A stretch of DNA of 64,000 nt from Acanthornis magna (Eukaryota; Chordata; Aves; Passeriformes; Acanthizidae), in the NCBI GenBank assembly GCA_036785705.1, contig JAWUZG010000137.1:248001-312000 (forward strand), written 5' to 3'. A model generated the notes under the pieces. That model saw only the letters and a list, made by a program, of their open reading frames with translations. It did not search any database and was not told where the DNA came from. A program made the position numbers and the translations under genes. Numbering within the stretch: position 1 is the stretch's first letter; every line of letters starts with the position of its first letter. Below, piece by piece: positions 48,916 through 60,870 of the stretch.

Positions 48916-51598
48916 CCACTCTGGATATAGTGTAGGCTTTAAGAGAAATTATGGCAACTGATTTTATTCCTACCTCCTTGGTTTATTCACCTGGACACCT
49001 GGCATTTAACACCTCAAATCTGTGCCCCTATAAAAACAATACTCAGAATTTTGGAGTGAAATGCTCAAACAATTGTCTAATTCTTTCTCAATATTTTACA
49101 AGCCAATGAATATAGATGTAGTCTGTAAAAGTAAAATAAACCCAAAGACATGAAGTTACGGAAATCCTTAAATAAACACAAACCTTAATTCTGTTTAAAG
49201 CAATGCCATAAAGTAATGACACAATTCTAATTAATGCATAATAGTATTTGTGTTTCCAGACTAAATTAAACTGAACTTTAACATGAAATTAATTTTTTCT
49301 CTCTATGAGGGTGAAAATCAAAGGATTTAGCCTGTGTGTGACCTGTTTCAAGTCTGTCTTTTAGAGTTTATAAACAGCCTAAGTCAATGGCAAAGTAGTG
49401 AATGAAGGAGCAACAATGAATTTGGGCAGAGGAGAAGATGGAGTTGTACTAAACTTTTTTCTTCTAGACATCCAACTCTACTTTAGCTGCCAAGAAAGTT
49501 AATTTTCTTCAAGTCATGTCTAGTTTTCCCAGGTCAGTAACTGGTAAGTGACCTTGTCTTTATTTTGACACACAAGCCTTTTTTTATCTTCCTCCCCATT
49601 TCCTCTGGAGGTAGGGGAATGAGAGAGTGGCTGGGTGGGGGGCTGGAAATTATCCTAGGTCAAGTCACCACAGTCCCTCAACCTTTGAACCTCTATTGTG
49701 TGAACAGATCATGAATAATATCAGTAAGAAAATTTAGTATTTAGGTGACAAAACCTCCTGGATCATACAAGTGGAAGTAGGGCCTGTTTGTTCTTTCAGG
49801 AATCAAATCACCATTTATTCCAGCCAGACTGAATTTTGCTGTGCTATCTCGGTTACACTACCCCACCTGTTCTGCTAAAAACTCCAAGTTAAAAAAATCC
49901 AGGTGTTCTTGATTATACAATAACTTTAAACTAAGTACTCCAAGCTTAATCAGAAAACAGCTACACATTTAATGTAGACAACCTGAGTTATTAAAATACA
50001 TTGTTCTAATCCAAAACATTAGAATAATTTTTCTTTCTTTTTTTTTACTGATCAATAGAAAACGTTTGGCTTCTTAACAACTGGTGGTTTTGTCACTTCT
50101 TGTATGATGCCAACCAAAAAAAAAACCATCCAGAAACAATCCTGGTTTCAAATCTCATATATGCAATTTCACAGAAAGCTGTGCCACACAAATACATGGA
50201 CATAGTTCATTAGTCTTTTGGACTAAGCGTAGTTGTCTCTGCAGTCAAAATAGTAACTTTAATTAAAATACAGTTACTGACTTTTAATCAAAGTAACAGA
50301 ACCACTTCCTAAATGAGCCAATAATGAAAACAGAAATTATATAATTTGGTGGTGGTGGTTTTGACTTGGCATAAGGTACTTTCTGGTCCATGGAATACAC
50401 ACAGACTGAGACAGACACAGACATAGACATGGACTCAGACAAAACAGAGCTTTGCCTTGTATTAAGTACCATAAACTATTCTTTAAACTAAACTGAGATA
50501 ACTTCTATCTGAGAAATTCTAGGATGAATACATGAAGTTTAATTTAATCTGCTAATTGGCATTGGCTGTCCATAAAAAGAGATTTATGACTGCTAATTTT
50601 GTTCCTTACCAAACACTATGTTACCATGAAGGTTTCCTCTGGGAAAACAAAAAATAGGAAGGCAGAATAAACAATTGTTCATTAAAGAGGATTTAGCCTT
50701 TTAAACAGTAAGGGCTAGGAAGAGTGCCTTTCCTGATGGATTTATTTACATTTATCCAGTAACCCTATGGATTATGTGTCCAGAGCAGGAAAATTTGCCA
50801 AGCCTGAAGACCACTGTGGAGCACACCATGGAGCACAGCCTTCTCTGGCTGCAGTGAGCACTCCGAGTGTCAGATCAGTGGAACACAGGAAAGCACTCCT
50901 GGGTCCACAGCTCAGACCTGGGTCAGTGAATCACTGCTGGTCCTGAGCACCTGCCATGGTGAAAACCAGGCTGTGACATGAAAAATGAAAACTGATAAAT
51001 ATTTTGACTTTGCTGAACAAAGGTATTAGTGCAGGCTTTTCCTGCTTGTTTCAAATATTTGTAAGGTAAATATTTTGTAATTATGTGTGTTGTGACATTA
51101 TTTGATCTCATAATTTGAGTTTTGATACAGTAATTACTTGGGTTACCTTTCAATACAAAACTTTTTCATCTCTAGATTCAGTACATGTGCTTATGTAAGC
51201 TTTCAGAGGTTAAATTAACAAATTTGCTGTTTACTCCTCACAGATAAACATGCCTTCCTCGCTTCACTAGCTTCTCTGTTCCTAAGAGGAAGATGCTGGC
51301 ATGGCAAATCAAAACAGTCAGCATCTAGGAAGTTATTTCACGTCAGAAGAAATGAGAGGTTAAGAACTTAGCTCGCTGTTTTTTCAGTGGCATTATATCT
51401 GAGATTCCTTAATACAGTCTTGATTAACCAACCTGTTATTTAACTGATTAAGAAAATCAATACTAAAAGCCACTATCTAGGTTGCAAGCAAATACATGCT
51501 CAGAAATTGAAGTTCAATTAAGTCACTCTTGAATTAACATTTATCTTTCTGAAACAGCCACTTGCTGTATGTACTGAAGCCTACTCTCTTTCTTACAG

Positions 51599-51682
51599 GG
51601 TAATGATAGCCATAACCCATTCTATTTTTCCAGACCAGAACAGCTGTACCCAGGACTGCAGAGAGTCATGAAAGAAGGACTG
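51599..51682 (+). other. Candidate 84-base internal coding exon, unknown protein
   Basis: The acceptor is strong: CCTACTCTCTTTCTTACAG with AG at 51597-51598. The donor is CTG/gtaaat, GT at 51683. The 84 bases between are open in exactly one frame, phase 0 to phase 0, giving 28 residues that start GNDSHNPFYFSRPEQ and end PGLQRVMKEGL. Both other frames contain stops. The peptide mixes polar, aromatic and charged residues and its codons include several CTG, CAG and GAA, which looks coding rather than AT-driven. I do not recognise the protein. It is phase-compatible with the interval at 40396-40461. A 28-codon open frame is not improbable by chance, so the call rests on the splice signals and peptide character. 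Confidence 0.35.
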
Positions 51683-52966
51683 GTAAATACTCTAATTGCT
51701 CCACTAAGTCATAGTATTTCCTGCACTCCTATATTGTCCTTATTAAAAGAGCAATGACTCTAAGAGGTTACATCTGTAGCTTCGTCTGCTCTTAGAGTTT
51801 GACAAAGGCATCTCTTTTATGGCTTGTGTCAAGAAAGACAAAGTTGTGTAAATCCCTTGCAGGTGTTTAGACCAGCCAGATACATATTGCCTCTGAACAG
51901 AACTGTGGAAAATTCTTAGGAAGTCAAAAAGTGGCATTACCACAGAAGGAATCATCTCATCAGCCCACACAGTTTAAAGCTTTCTAACTTGTCTACCTCA
52001 CTGTATTTCCCTTAGGTTTTAAAATCAGTGCACAGAAATGCAGGTCAACCAAAATAAAGCTGGCCATGATTTCCCAGTTTTCGGGTCAGCCTAGGAACTC
52101 ATTTATGAAGAGCCATTTTCATTTGAAGGCTTAACCTTTTTCAATGATAAAACTCTCCTTAGAAACAACTTTAATAGTAGCAGGTTGTTCTAGAGCTTGC
52201 TCCACACCAAAACCACATACACTGCAAGGTTTCTGTTGAGTGTGGAGCACTAATGTCAAAATCAAAGTGATCTTTGCTGTAAGGTAGTGAAGAAAGAAAA
52301 GACCATGACTGGAAATCTTCTCTGCTGTAAAAAAAAAAAATTAAAAAAATCAAATAAATGTAATGATATCTCTATTGAACACTGTTTCAAAACATTTAAA
52401 AGGGCACTTTTTGGTTTGCAAATTTAAATTTTAATTCCTAGGTAAGATAATACATTTGATCCAGTCAAATAAGCCATGTGTCAGCCATGGATCTACATTT
52501 TCCCACCTTAGGAAAACAATTTTAGTGGTTGGCAGTTGTATAAACACATTCAGGAAATAGATTCATTCAGAAATCTGAGTCCAGATTAGAACCTCCACTA
52601 TCAATGAACAGAATTTTTTTTGCTTGGTTTGCTAATTCATGCTGATGAAGCATTGTGAACTGATATTGACAGAGAAATTTTAATGTAGATCATATTCTTT
52701 GGTAAGATTCCTTATAACATTCCAGGTGCTACTCTTTGACACTCATACTCAAGCACATCCCTGAAGGATTATGCTGAAATCCAAGAGCTAAGAATACCAC
52801 CTATGTGGAAGCAAGCTTACAGGAACGAGAAAATAAGGATAGGATAGAGTTTGCTGTCAGCTTCAAGGCAATGGAAGAAAAAACATACCAACAAATTCCT
52901 ATCATGCCCATTCAGAGTTACGCTGTGAAAAGGGTCTAATAACAAGGTGTAAGTAACTATGATCAG

Positions 52967-52981
52967 AAAAAAAAAAAAAAA
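52967..52981. repeat. poly-A run, 15 bases
   Basis: A short homopolymer with no recognised retroposon attached. Confidence 0.85.
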
Positions 52982-55900
52982 GTAGAATGATCCTGAATAT
53001 ATATTGATCCTGACTGTGCTGATTTACACACAGCACACCACCAAAGCACAGACATGCCATCTGGAGTCACTGGACATGAAACTGTCAAATCATTCATGTT
53101 GTTACACAACTGTCAGGTCTCTAGAATAGACATTATCATAGCACAAGGTGTTATATTTAGGCCACTTCATCTCCAGTTTACTTCGGAACACTTTTGGTGA
53201 TAAAAATTGCAATGGTAATTATTTCACATACTACTAAAAAGAATTCGTCTGAAGGGAGGAAAGAAATATAAACTTCAAAATATAATACTGGATTTTTTTC
53301 CCCTTACTGTAGAGTTACTGTCAACATAAGACAGCTTGCAAGCTCGTGGCAAGTTCTCTTCCCATGCTTGATAACATGTGGCACAACTAAATATTTGACT
53401 AGATTTTTCAAATGACTGAGTGGAATTATTTGTGGTAGGATGTTTATGTGATTACAGGGGGAACCAGAAAAGGTATTTTTTCTGACTTTAACAATTGTAT
53501 GAACAGAAGAGAGCTTCTATGATCTTATACAACCACGTTCCTCATGGAAACAGAAATAAAAAAGTTAGTGCAGGCTGAATGAAAAATGAACTGACTTGCA
53601 TTTATGAACATCATTATTTACACAGCTGCAAATTACATTACAGCACCTAAATGGCTGTATAAACAAAGTTACAGAATAATCCAGCTAAGTTTACTGTTGT
53701 ATGAAAACAGCAAGACTTCCTGATGTTAATGTTTCCTGTTAGTAAATCCTTTAAAAATAATACTGATAATAAAATGGTTTTTTTCATACTGCTACTCTTC
53801 AAAATTCACTAACAGTGGTCTCTGATAGGTCAAAACATGATTTTAAGAAAAAAAAAAGTATTTAGTTTATCTGGTAATGTTTTCTCTGTTGAAGACACAG
53901 AACTTTATTTTTACTTTTTCTTTTAATAATGATAATTTGAAAAATATATCATTGGCTAAAGAGCACCTCACCTTTAGGAGGAGCTCTACATTACCTGTAG
54001 AGTAAGTATTCCCAAACAAACACAAGAGCTACAGAAAGATTCATAAACAGAATACCTTGAAGTGCTAGAGCCCATGTTAAGCTTTACCAGAGTGAGCTGT
54101 GGGTAAATAGGGAGGGGGAAACAGAAGGGGAGGGGCAAAGCAGGGAAGGAAAGAAACTAAGCAGGTTGTGGAAAGTCCCATGAATTAAAAGGATTACATG
54201 GAAAAGTTGAAACTTTGAAGTCAAAATACAAAGGTTACACTGCTGCATTTATACCAATAATTCTGAAGGCATTCATTGGGAATAATTTATTTTCCTTGTT
54301 CTATTCAGAAAAGAGACATTTGTTGTCATGAAAGACTTATAGCTCTCTTAGGAACCAGGTGCACAAACTGCAGACACTCAGCTGAAATGCTAACAGACTT
54401 TTCTCAGTGGAGAGTGCCAAGTTTAACAGGAAGAAACAAAAAGAAGGAATGTGTTATGTGATTTATTTTTCTCCCCTACCTGTCTGGGACTTAGCGTTTA
54501 GAAGATACAGCCACGTGAAAATGTTCCCCAAGACAACTTCACAATAGTGATGAGAATTTCAAAACTGAGGATAAAACCACACTGAAGTCAAGTAAAATTT
54601 TTCATTCCCTATGGTGATGATGTTAGAATACAAACATTTCCATTCTGAATTGCACACATAGCTCACCTGGTACCATATCCTGTGCCAGATAATGACTGAC
54701 CCTGGTGCCTTTGCTGAAGATATGAAAACTCTGTACAAAGTTAATTTTCTAGAGCAATTATCTGAAGAAAGTTCCATTCCACCCACTATGTGAAGAAGAG
54801 AAAGTTGACTTGCTTCCCTAACTGTGGGAGTTTATTTAACCTAAAATCCCCCTTTTTAGATTAATATAATTCTAAATCAATACTTGCAGAATTAAATAGT
54901 ATTAATTAAATAATGGCTTGCTAAAAACTAGTATTCATTCTTTCTTTTTGAAATAGCTTCCTTTCAATTACATTAATGATTGTCATACTCTTATAAGACA
55001 GAAAGAGCAGTTTCCCTGCTCTTTTACAGCCATTATTTTCTAGCTGTTTTTCTGTCCTTTAGGGTTTGGGATTTGATTCTCAAGAAGCAAAGAATACCCT
55101 TTTTCACTTTATAAAATTAATATTTCTTCACTACCACCATGATTTTATGTGGTCTTAGTTTCACCACATCTACAATACCTGTTTCCAAATGAAGTGCTAT
55201 AGACCATGCTCCAGATAATGGCAAGAAATTTATTTACAAAATTACATTATTTAAAATTTTCAGTATTACTTTTTGTTCTATCCCAAACAGGTCTTGACCT
55301 AACGTAAATTTCGTGGATATTGAGGAATATGTGCATGATAAAAAGTGTCAATTAATAAATTATTAAAGACAACCAAGAAGTATTATTTGCCATAATCAGG
55401 AGTGACAATTCCACATATGATGGATTTCCTTCTTCAAGAATATCCGTATGTGCATTGGTTTGGTGTTTCTTATTAAAAATAATGCACCATGTATAATAAG
55501 GAAAACTCATGTGCATCATGATTTTAAGACCCATCAGCACAGATAAACAAATTTGATGGGGAAAAAGCATTGACCATTCTAATTACTAAAATTTTCATAA
55601 TATAAGTAACCAGAATAGTTTGGAGTTGCAGATATGGAACACTTTCCAAAAGAAGTTCTAGTCCATAAAAAGATACATTTTTTCATTCGTATCATTAATC
55701 AATGTATTGAGAGGCAAAAGGAGAAAACCCATTTTCTACTGTAGTTAATCTATTAACTTAGTATTTTTCTCTCTTTTCTTCTTCTCTTACACCTCTCATT
55801 GCAAATCTCATTTCCTAATAGCCCACTATCAGATCAGTCAGAAAGGGAGCAAATTCATACTACTTATTTCATCAGACTCTTATGGATTTTTTGTACTTCA

Positions 55901-56130
55901 GGTTTCTGTGACAGTTCTTAACCTGCATTTTCATCAGGCTTATTATTCCAAAATTTGCACATTTTGAATTAATTTCCACCTATTTTCTGTTCTCTTGAAG
56001 GCAAATTTTATTAGGATTTGCATAAAATTATCCTATAATTTCTGACTGTTTAATAGTGGGGGAATTTAATTTGTGCCAACATAAACTCTAGTAATTATAG
56101 TTTGCTCTCCAGTAGGTTTTTTTTTTAAAT

Positions 56131-57200
56131 TGTACTGGCTTTATGTGATCATGTTTTGGTAGCAGGGGGTGGGTTACAGAGGTAGCTTTTGTGAGAAGCT
56201 GGTAGAACCTTCCCCCACATTCAGCAAAGAGAGTGACAGCCTCCTCCAAAGTGGACTGCCCCTGGCCAAGGCTGAGCCCATCAGACAAGGCAATAGAGCC
56301 TCGTGAAAAAGAAGGAAAAAAAGTTATGGCACAGATATAATAGTGCTCAGAGGAGTGAGAATACATAAGAGGAAGACCTCTACAGACACCAAGGTCAGTG
56401 CGAAGGAGGGGCAAGAGGTGCTCCAGGCGCTGGAGCTGAGGTTCCCCTGCAGCCCCTGGTGCAGCCCATGGTGAGGCAGCTGTGCCCCTGCAGCCCTTGG
56501 AGAGCCATGGGGATGCAGAGATCCACCTGCAGCCCATGGAGGAGCTCCTGCTGGAGCAGGGGATATCCAAAAGAAGGCTGAGACCCTGTGGGAAGCACAT
56601 GCTGGAACAGGCTCCTGGCAGAGACCTGCAGGAGAGAGGAGCCCACACTGGGAAAGGTTTGCTGGAAGGAGCTGTGACCCTGTGCAGTCCCAAACTGGAG
56701 CAGGCCATGCCTGAAGGAAACACACTGTGGAAAGGGAGCTGTGGTGGAGCAGTACGTGAAGAACTGTAGCTCTTGGGAAGGATTCATGCTGGAGAGGTCA
56801 CGAAGAATTGTGTCCTGTGGGAGAGACCCCACATTGCAATGGGAAACACTTCTCACCCTGAGGAGTGGCAGAAACAATGTGTGATGAACTGACCACAACT
56901 TCCATTCCCATCTCCCTGTGCCTCTGGCAGGGGGGAGGTAGAGCCTAGAAAGGAGGGAGGGGGATGGAGGGAAGGTGTTTTTAAGATTTGTTTTACCTCT
57001 TATTCTCCTGCTCTGATTTTGTTTGATAATGAATTCAATTAATTTCCCCAAGTCAAATCTGGTTTGACCATGGTAAGTGGGAGTGGCTTCTCCCTGTTCT
57101 TACCTTAATTCATGAGCCTTTTATTATATTTTCACTCCTGTCCACTTGCAGAGGAAAGGAGCGGCTCTGGTGGGTACCTGACATCCAGCAACCCACCACA
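56131..57200 (+). mobile_element. Solo LTR, avian ERVL-type (long family), plus strand
   Basis: A 1,070-base element starts TGTACTGGCTTTATGTGATC and ends GGCATCCAG-type: here ACATCCAGCAACCCACCACA at 57200. Landmarks in order are 'gttttggtagcagggggtgg' (56153-56172), 'tgtgagaagctggtagaa' (56189-56206), and 'ctggccaaggctgagcccatcag' (56262-56284). Next come 'agacaccaaggtcagtg' (56384-56400), then a run of 'ctggagcagg' / 'ctgtgaccctgtg' phrases (56550-56750), and 'gtgtgatgaactgaccacaac' (56879-56899). A purine-rich stretch follows, then 'gtttttaagatt', 'aatttccccaagtc' and 'ccttttattatattttc'. It is the plus-orientation sister of the copy at 10172-11187. The flanks TAAAT and TTGAT are not a convincing 5-bp duplication. 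No primer-binding site follows at 57201, so it is a solo LTR. Long frames here (211, 133 and 218 codons on the minus strand) are antisense artefacts. Confidence 0.9.
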
Positions 57201-60200
57201 TTGATCAAATGCACAATTTTATGTAATAGGTTGAAATATGGTGAGATTGGCAGTAGTATATACAAAACAAATCCAGGAAAGTGCATTTCGTTGTTTGCAT
57301 GAATTAAAACAATATTTGGCCTAGTCAACACTATTTGAAAGTCATATGTGGTGAAAATGTCAACATCTGAACAATACCTGAAAAAGACATTTACATGTAC
57401 TGTTCATAAATTATTTTCTAACCATTACAGGTAAGCAGGTAACTGCTCTAAGTATGCAACCTGTTGTTTGGTCTGCTCCATCCTTTCATATTCCATGATG
57501 CTGCAAGGATCCCCAGAAATCAGCGTGACCATTTTCTTCAGCTTTTCAGGCAATTGACATGTATTCATCTACCACAGACAACCCATCCCTAGCCATTAGG
57601 TCTAAGAGCAGAAAGAGTACAATGAAGAACATTCACCTTTAATAAAGCCAGGAGACAAACAGGTCCAGTGTGGTGTTTCACACTACACAAAGATGGAACA
57701 GACTTCCAGTGGGAGGAATTCTCTCTTGCTTTTCAGGCTCCATGGCCACTGAATGTTGCTTGGGCTAAAAAGAAAATGAACTGGGGAAAGAAGACAGACC
57801 ATGACTGGAGTCGTGGGGCAATTGCTGGTCTGAGTTGCACTCAGAAATATAAGGACAAATGGAGAAAATCTGAACAAAACTTAGGAAGCACTGCAGTCTG
57901 ATGAAGGAAACATTTGACTGTGAATTCACAAAAGACTGTGAATCATCTGATACCAAAGAATCAGTGTGGCAATTTTACAGAGCCAAGTCCCAGATAGAAA
58001 ATATGAACCCAGTTTGGATCTAAGGCAAAATAGCCCAAGTGTGGCTGCTAGAATATACAGAATTAAATCTGGCAAACTGCCCAGAACAGGCCATTCAAAG
58101 ACCTCACCTCTTCCAGGCTATCATTCAGTAAGCACAACAACTTTCGAGAGCTCGAACACTACAAGAAAATATATGAGAAGCAAAAATCATGCAGTGCTCA
58201 GAAACAGAATTCACAAAAGGGCAGAACACAGATCTGTACATGGACCACCAGCAGTACAATATACTACAAAACACTGCTACAATACAGTATTTGGAGAAAG
58301 ATGAAAGAACTAATAAAATGTGTCATTTTGCAAACCCCAGCAGAGCATGCAGAGCATGGACAAATAACAAGAACACTATTAGTACCAAAAAATTCTCAAA
58401 AAAGCTGCAAGCAGTGGTGAAGCAGAATGAAGATTATGGCAAGTTTGGCACAGGTGAATACAATATGTTCATAGTAGTGAACTAATATTAAAAAAAATCT
58501 AAAAGGGCTGTAGGAAAGAAATAGGGAAAACTCAAGGTTCAAAGGCTTGTCTTTGTGAAGGGAATTCTGTGTCAGATGCTTGAGGAAGAGTATGTGTTTA
58601 ATTTATAACAGCACTGAGGAAAAAGCACCAATTACTGGATTCAAAACATGTCATGTCCACATGTTTTTGCAAGAGGTTGTTCTCACTGGTAGAATGGATT
58701 CTTCAGCTGTGGAAAAGTTCAAAGAGTAATTGCTCTCAGAAAAAGCAAAGCTGTCAATAAAGTATAGAATAGAGCTAAAGGAGCCCAATTTTCTGCCCCC
58801 ATGAAATTTCTTTTGACCTTAAGAAGGGGGATAAAAGAGAACTTGTATAGGTTTGCTTCTCTGGGAATTACAGCGCAAGCAGAAAAAGAAGAAAAGACTT
58901 TTAAGCTTGTTGGTCACTCTCATGAAAGCAAAGGAAGAAAGCAACTTAGAAAAATGTTGCTTCTAGTATGCTAAATAATTGTTAAATAAAGGTTAAAAGA
59001 CAAAAGTGTTTCTACCACTGGTGAGCAGAAAAATATGGAACACATGTTCCATGCCAAGTCTTTTTCTAGATTTCCTGAATCAGCAGGGTTCAGACAATGA
59101 AACAGAAAAACAAGGCTTTAATTTTCAGACTTTTTAACAATTCTTTTGAGGAATAGTTTTTTCAGGTAATGTCCAAGGTCAGTGACAGGAAAATATAACC
59201 ATTATTTAATTGTATAGAAGGCAGCAAAGTCCACTGAACTTTAATTGTGAATGAAAAAACAATAGATGTCTGTAAGCAGCCATAAATAAATAAAGAAACA
59301 TAACTAAACACATAAAATCAGGGGAAGAAAGCTGAATTTTTGGGACTAAACTAAATCGCAGGTGTTATTTAATATAGTAAGGTGTTAACACAACAAGCTA
59401 GTACAGCAAAAGAGTAACAGGGGATCCAGCAAAACACCAATCTTTCTAGCACAGGCAAAGGAGACTTGAAAGAGCTTGTTGGGAAGATAAACTTCATGTC
59501 CAGACCAGTCATCTGAGAATGATATAATGTAGAGATGTCTAATGAATATGTTTTGCAACAGTCAATCACAAAATTGAACTGGTAGCTTAAAGAGATTTGC
59601 CTTTTTACAGGAGACTGCAATAGGATAGGAAGAGTCAGTAAGGAGAAAATTAGATTTCTACAGTATCACTGAAGACCTTTCGAAAACTACATGGGAGCAA
59701 AAACATAGAGAACATTTTGAAGAAAAGCAACGCAGTGTGGATTGATTACACACCAACAGAAAATAACACGCTGGCCGTCCCTAGAGGTTTGCACAGTTTT
59801 GAAGTTTACATCTGGGAAGCAAACACTAGAATGAAACTACCTCTTTCTACCACTGCCAGTAAGGGCAAACTTGACATGGCAACCTTACAATGAAGAATTA
59901 ACCAGCATTTTCAACAGTTTTCACTGCATTCAAAATTTTAAAAGTCTCATGGGAAATTTTCACTACAATGACTCCTATGAGTTGTCTTTTGAAAAAAAAA
60001 AAGGGACTCATCAAGATTTTGCAGCAACAAATTACAGGCTAGTATTAGGAAGCCACTGAAGTCACCTGGCAAACAACTTTTTCAGAGAACTGTAAGCAAA
60101 AGAGGTAATAATTAAACCAGATATCCAGGATAAATGAAGTTACATAATGAGATGCAAAAGCAAATCAGAAATCACCATGAGATAAGACCTCAGGAGCTAC

Positions 60201-60579
60201 TAGTGATCTTTAAAATTATTTGTCTACCTGACAGGAAAGTTTCCCTGCAGACAGCAGTGATGTTACAAGAGATTGCTTTTCCAAGAATGGGAAGAGACCA
60301 TGCTCCCTGCCTGACTTCCTCCCCTGTGATGCAACCTGTGTAGGGCTCTTGGTGCGTTGGGCATCTTGATGTAAATTGATGCAAATAGAGCTTTTTTCCT
60401 GCATTGACATAAGTGACCCTGCTGCACAATGGCATTTCTTCACACTGTTATCACCTTCATGGACATAAACTGAAGATACATGTGTAGCACTTTTTTTTGG
60501 TTTTCACTAGGCAGGAACTGTACTATACACTGACAACTTCACCCCCAGGGCAACCACATAAACTAGGCAAAGTATCATA

Positions 60580-60870
60580 CAGCAATGAAGGTAAAGACAG
60601 AGAGAAAAAAGGATAATGTGGGTGAGACAGAGGTTGGCAGCAGCAGAAAGGGAAGTCGGGTTAAAAGCAGTGTGAATGTAAATACAAATAGAAAAGCAGG
60701 GAGAGAAAACAGACAGGAAGTCATGGGGAAAAAAATGGGAGGGAGCAAAAGTGATTAAAAACACAGTTAAGATTAAGGTAACAGGCAGAAAGAGATGGGA
60801 AACACCTTTTCTCTTTCCTCTCAAAAGAGAACCAGAGAGAAAAGGAAAGGGGAAATGGCAGAAAGAGCAG
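60580..60870 (+). repeat. Polypurine-rich tract
   Basis: About 290 bases are dominated by A and G on the plus strand (runs such as GAGAGAAAAAAGG, GGGAGAGAAAACAGA and GAAAGAGATGGG), with occasional pyrimidines. It could form triplex (H-) DNA in part. No tandem unit is evident. Confidence 0.65.

Larger units (their letters stand above)
48916..56130. other. AT-rich unique stretch; exon-like interval at 51.6 kb
   Basis: No recognised gene or mobile element. It contains a GC-richer patch at 50770-50960 of unknown nature, the exon-like interval at 51599-51682, poly-A runs near 52327-52339 and 52967-52981, and a G-rich purine patch at 54108-54150. Open frames are at most about 76 codons. Confidence 0.5.

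Noticed and set aside
56088..57051. Minus-strand frames of 211, 133 and 218 codons and a 95-codon plus-strand frame
   Set aside because: All lie within or antisense to the ERVL-type LTR at 56131-57200.
57201..58490. Possible retroviral internal region downstream of the 56131 LTR
   Set aside because: No primer-binding site follows the LTR end, no gag or pol motif is visible and there is no second LTR. The LTR is better read as solo.
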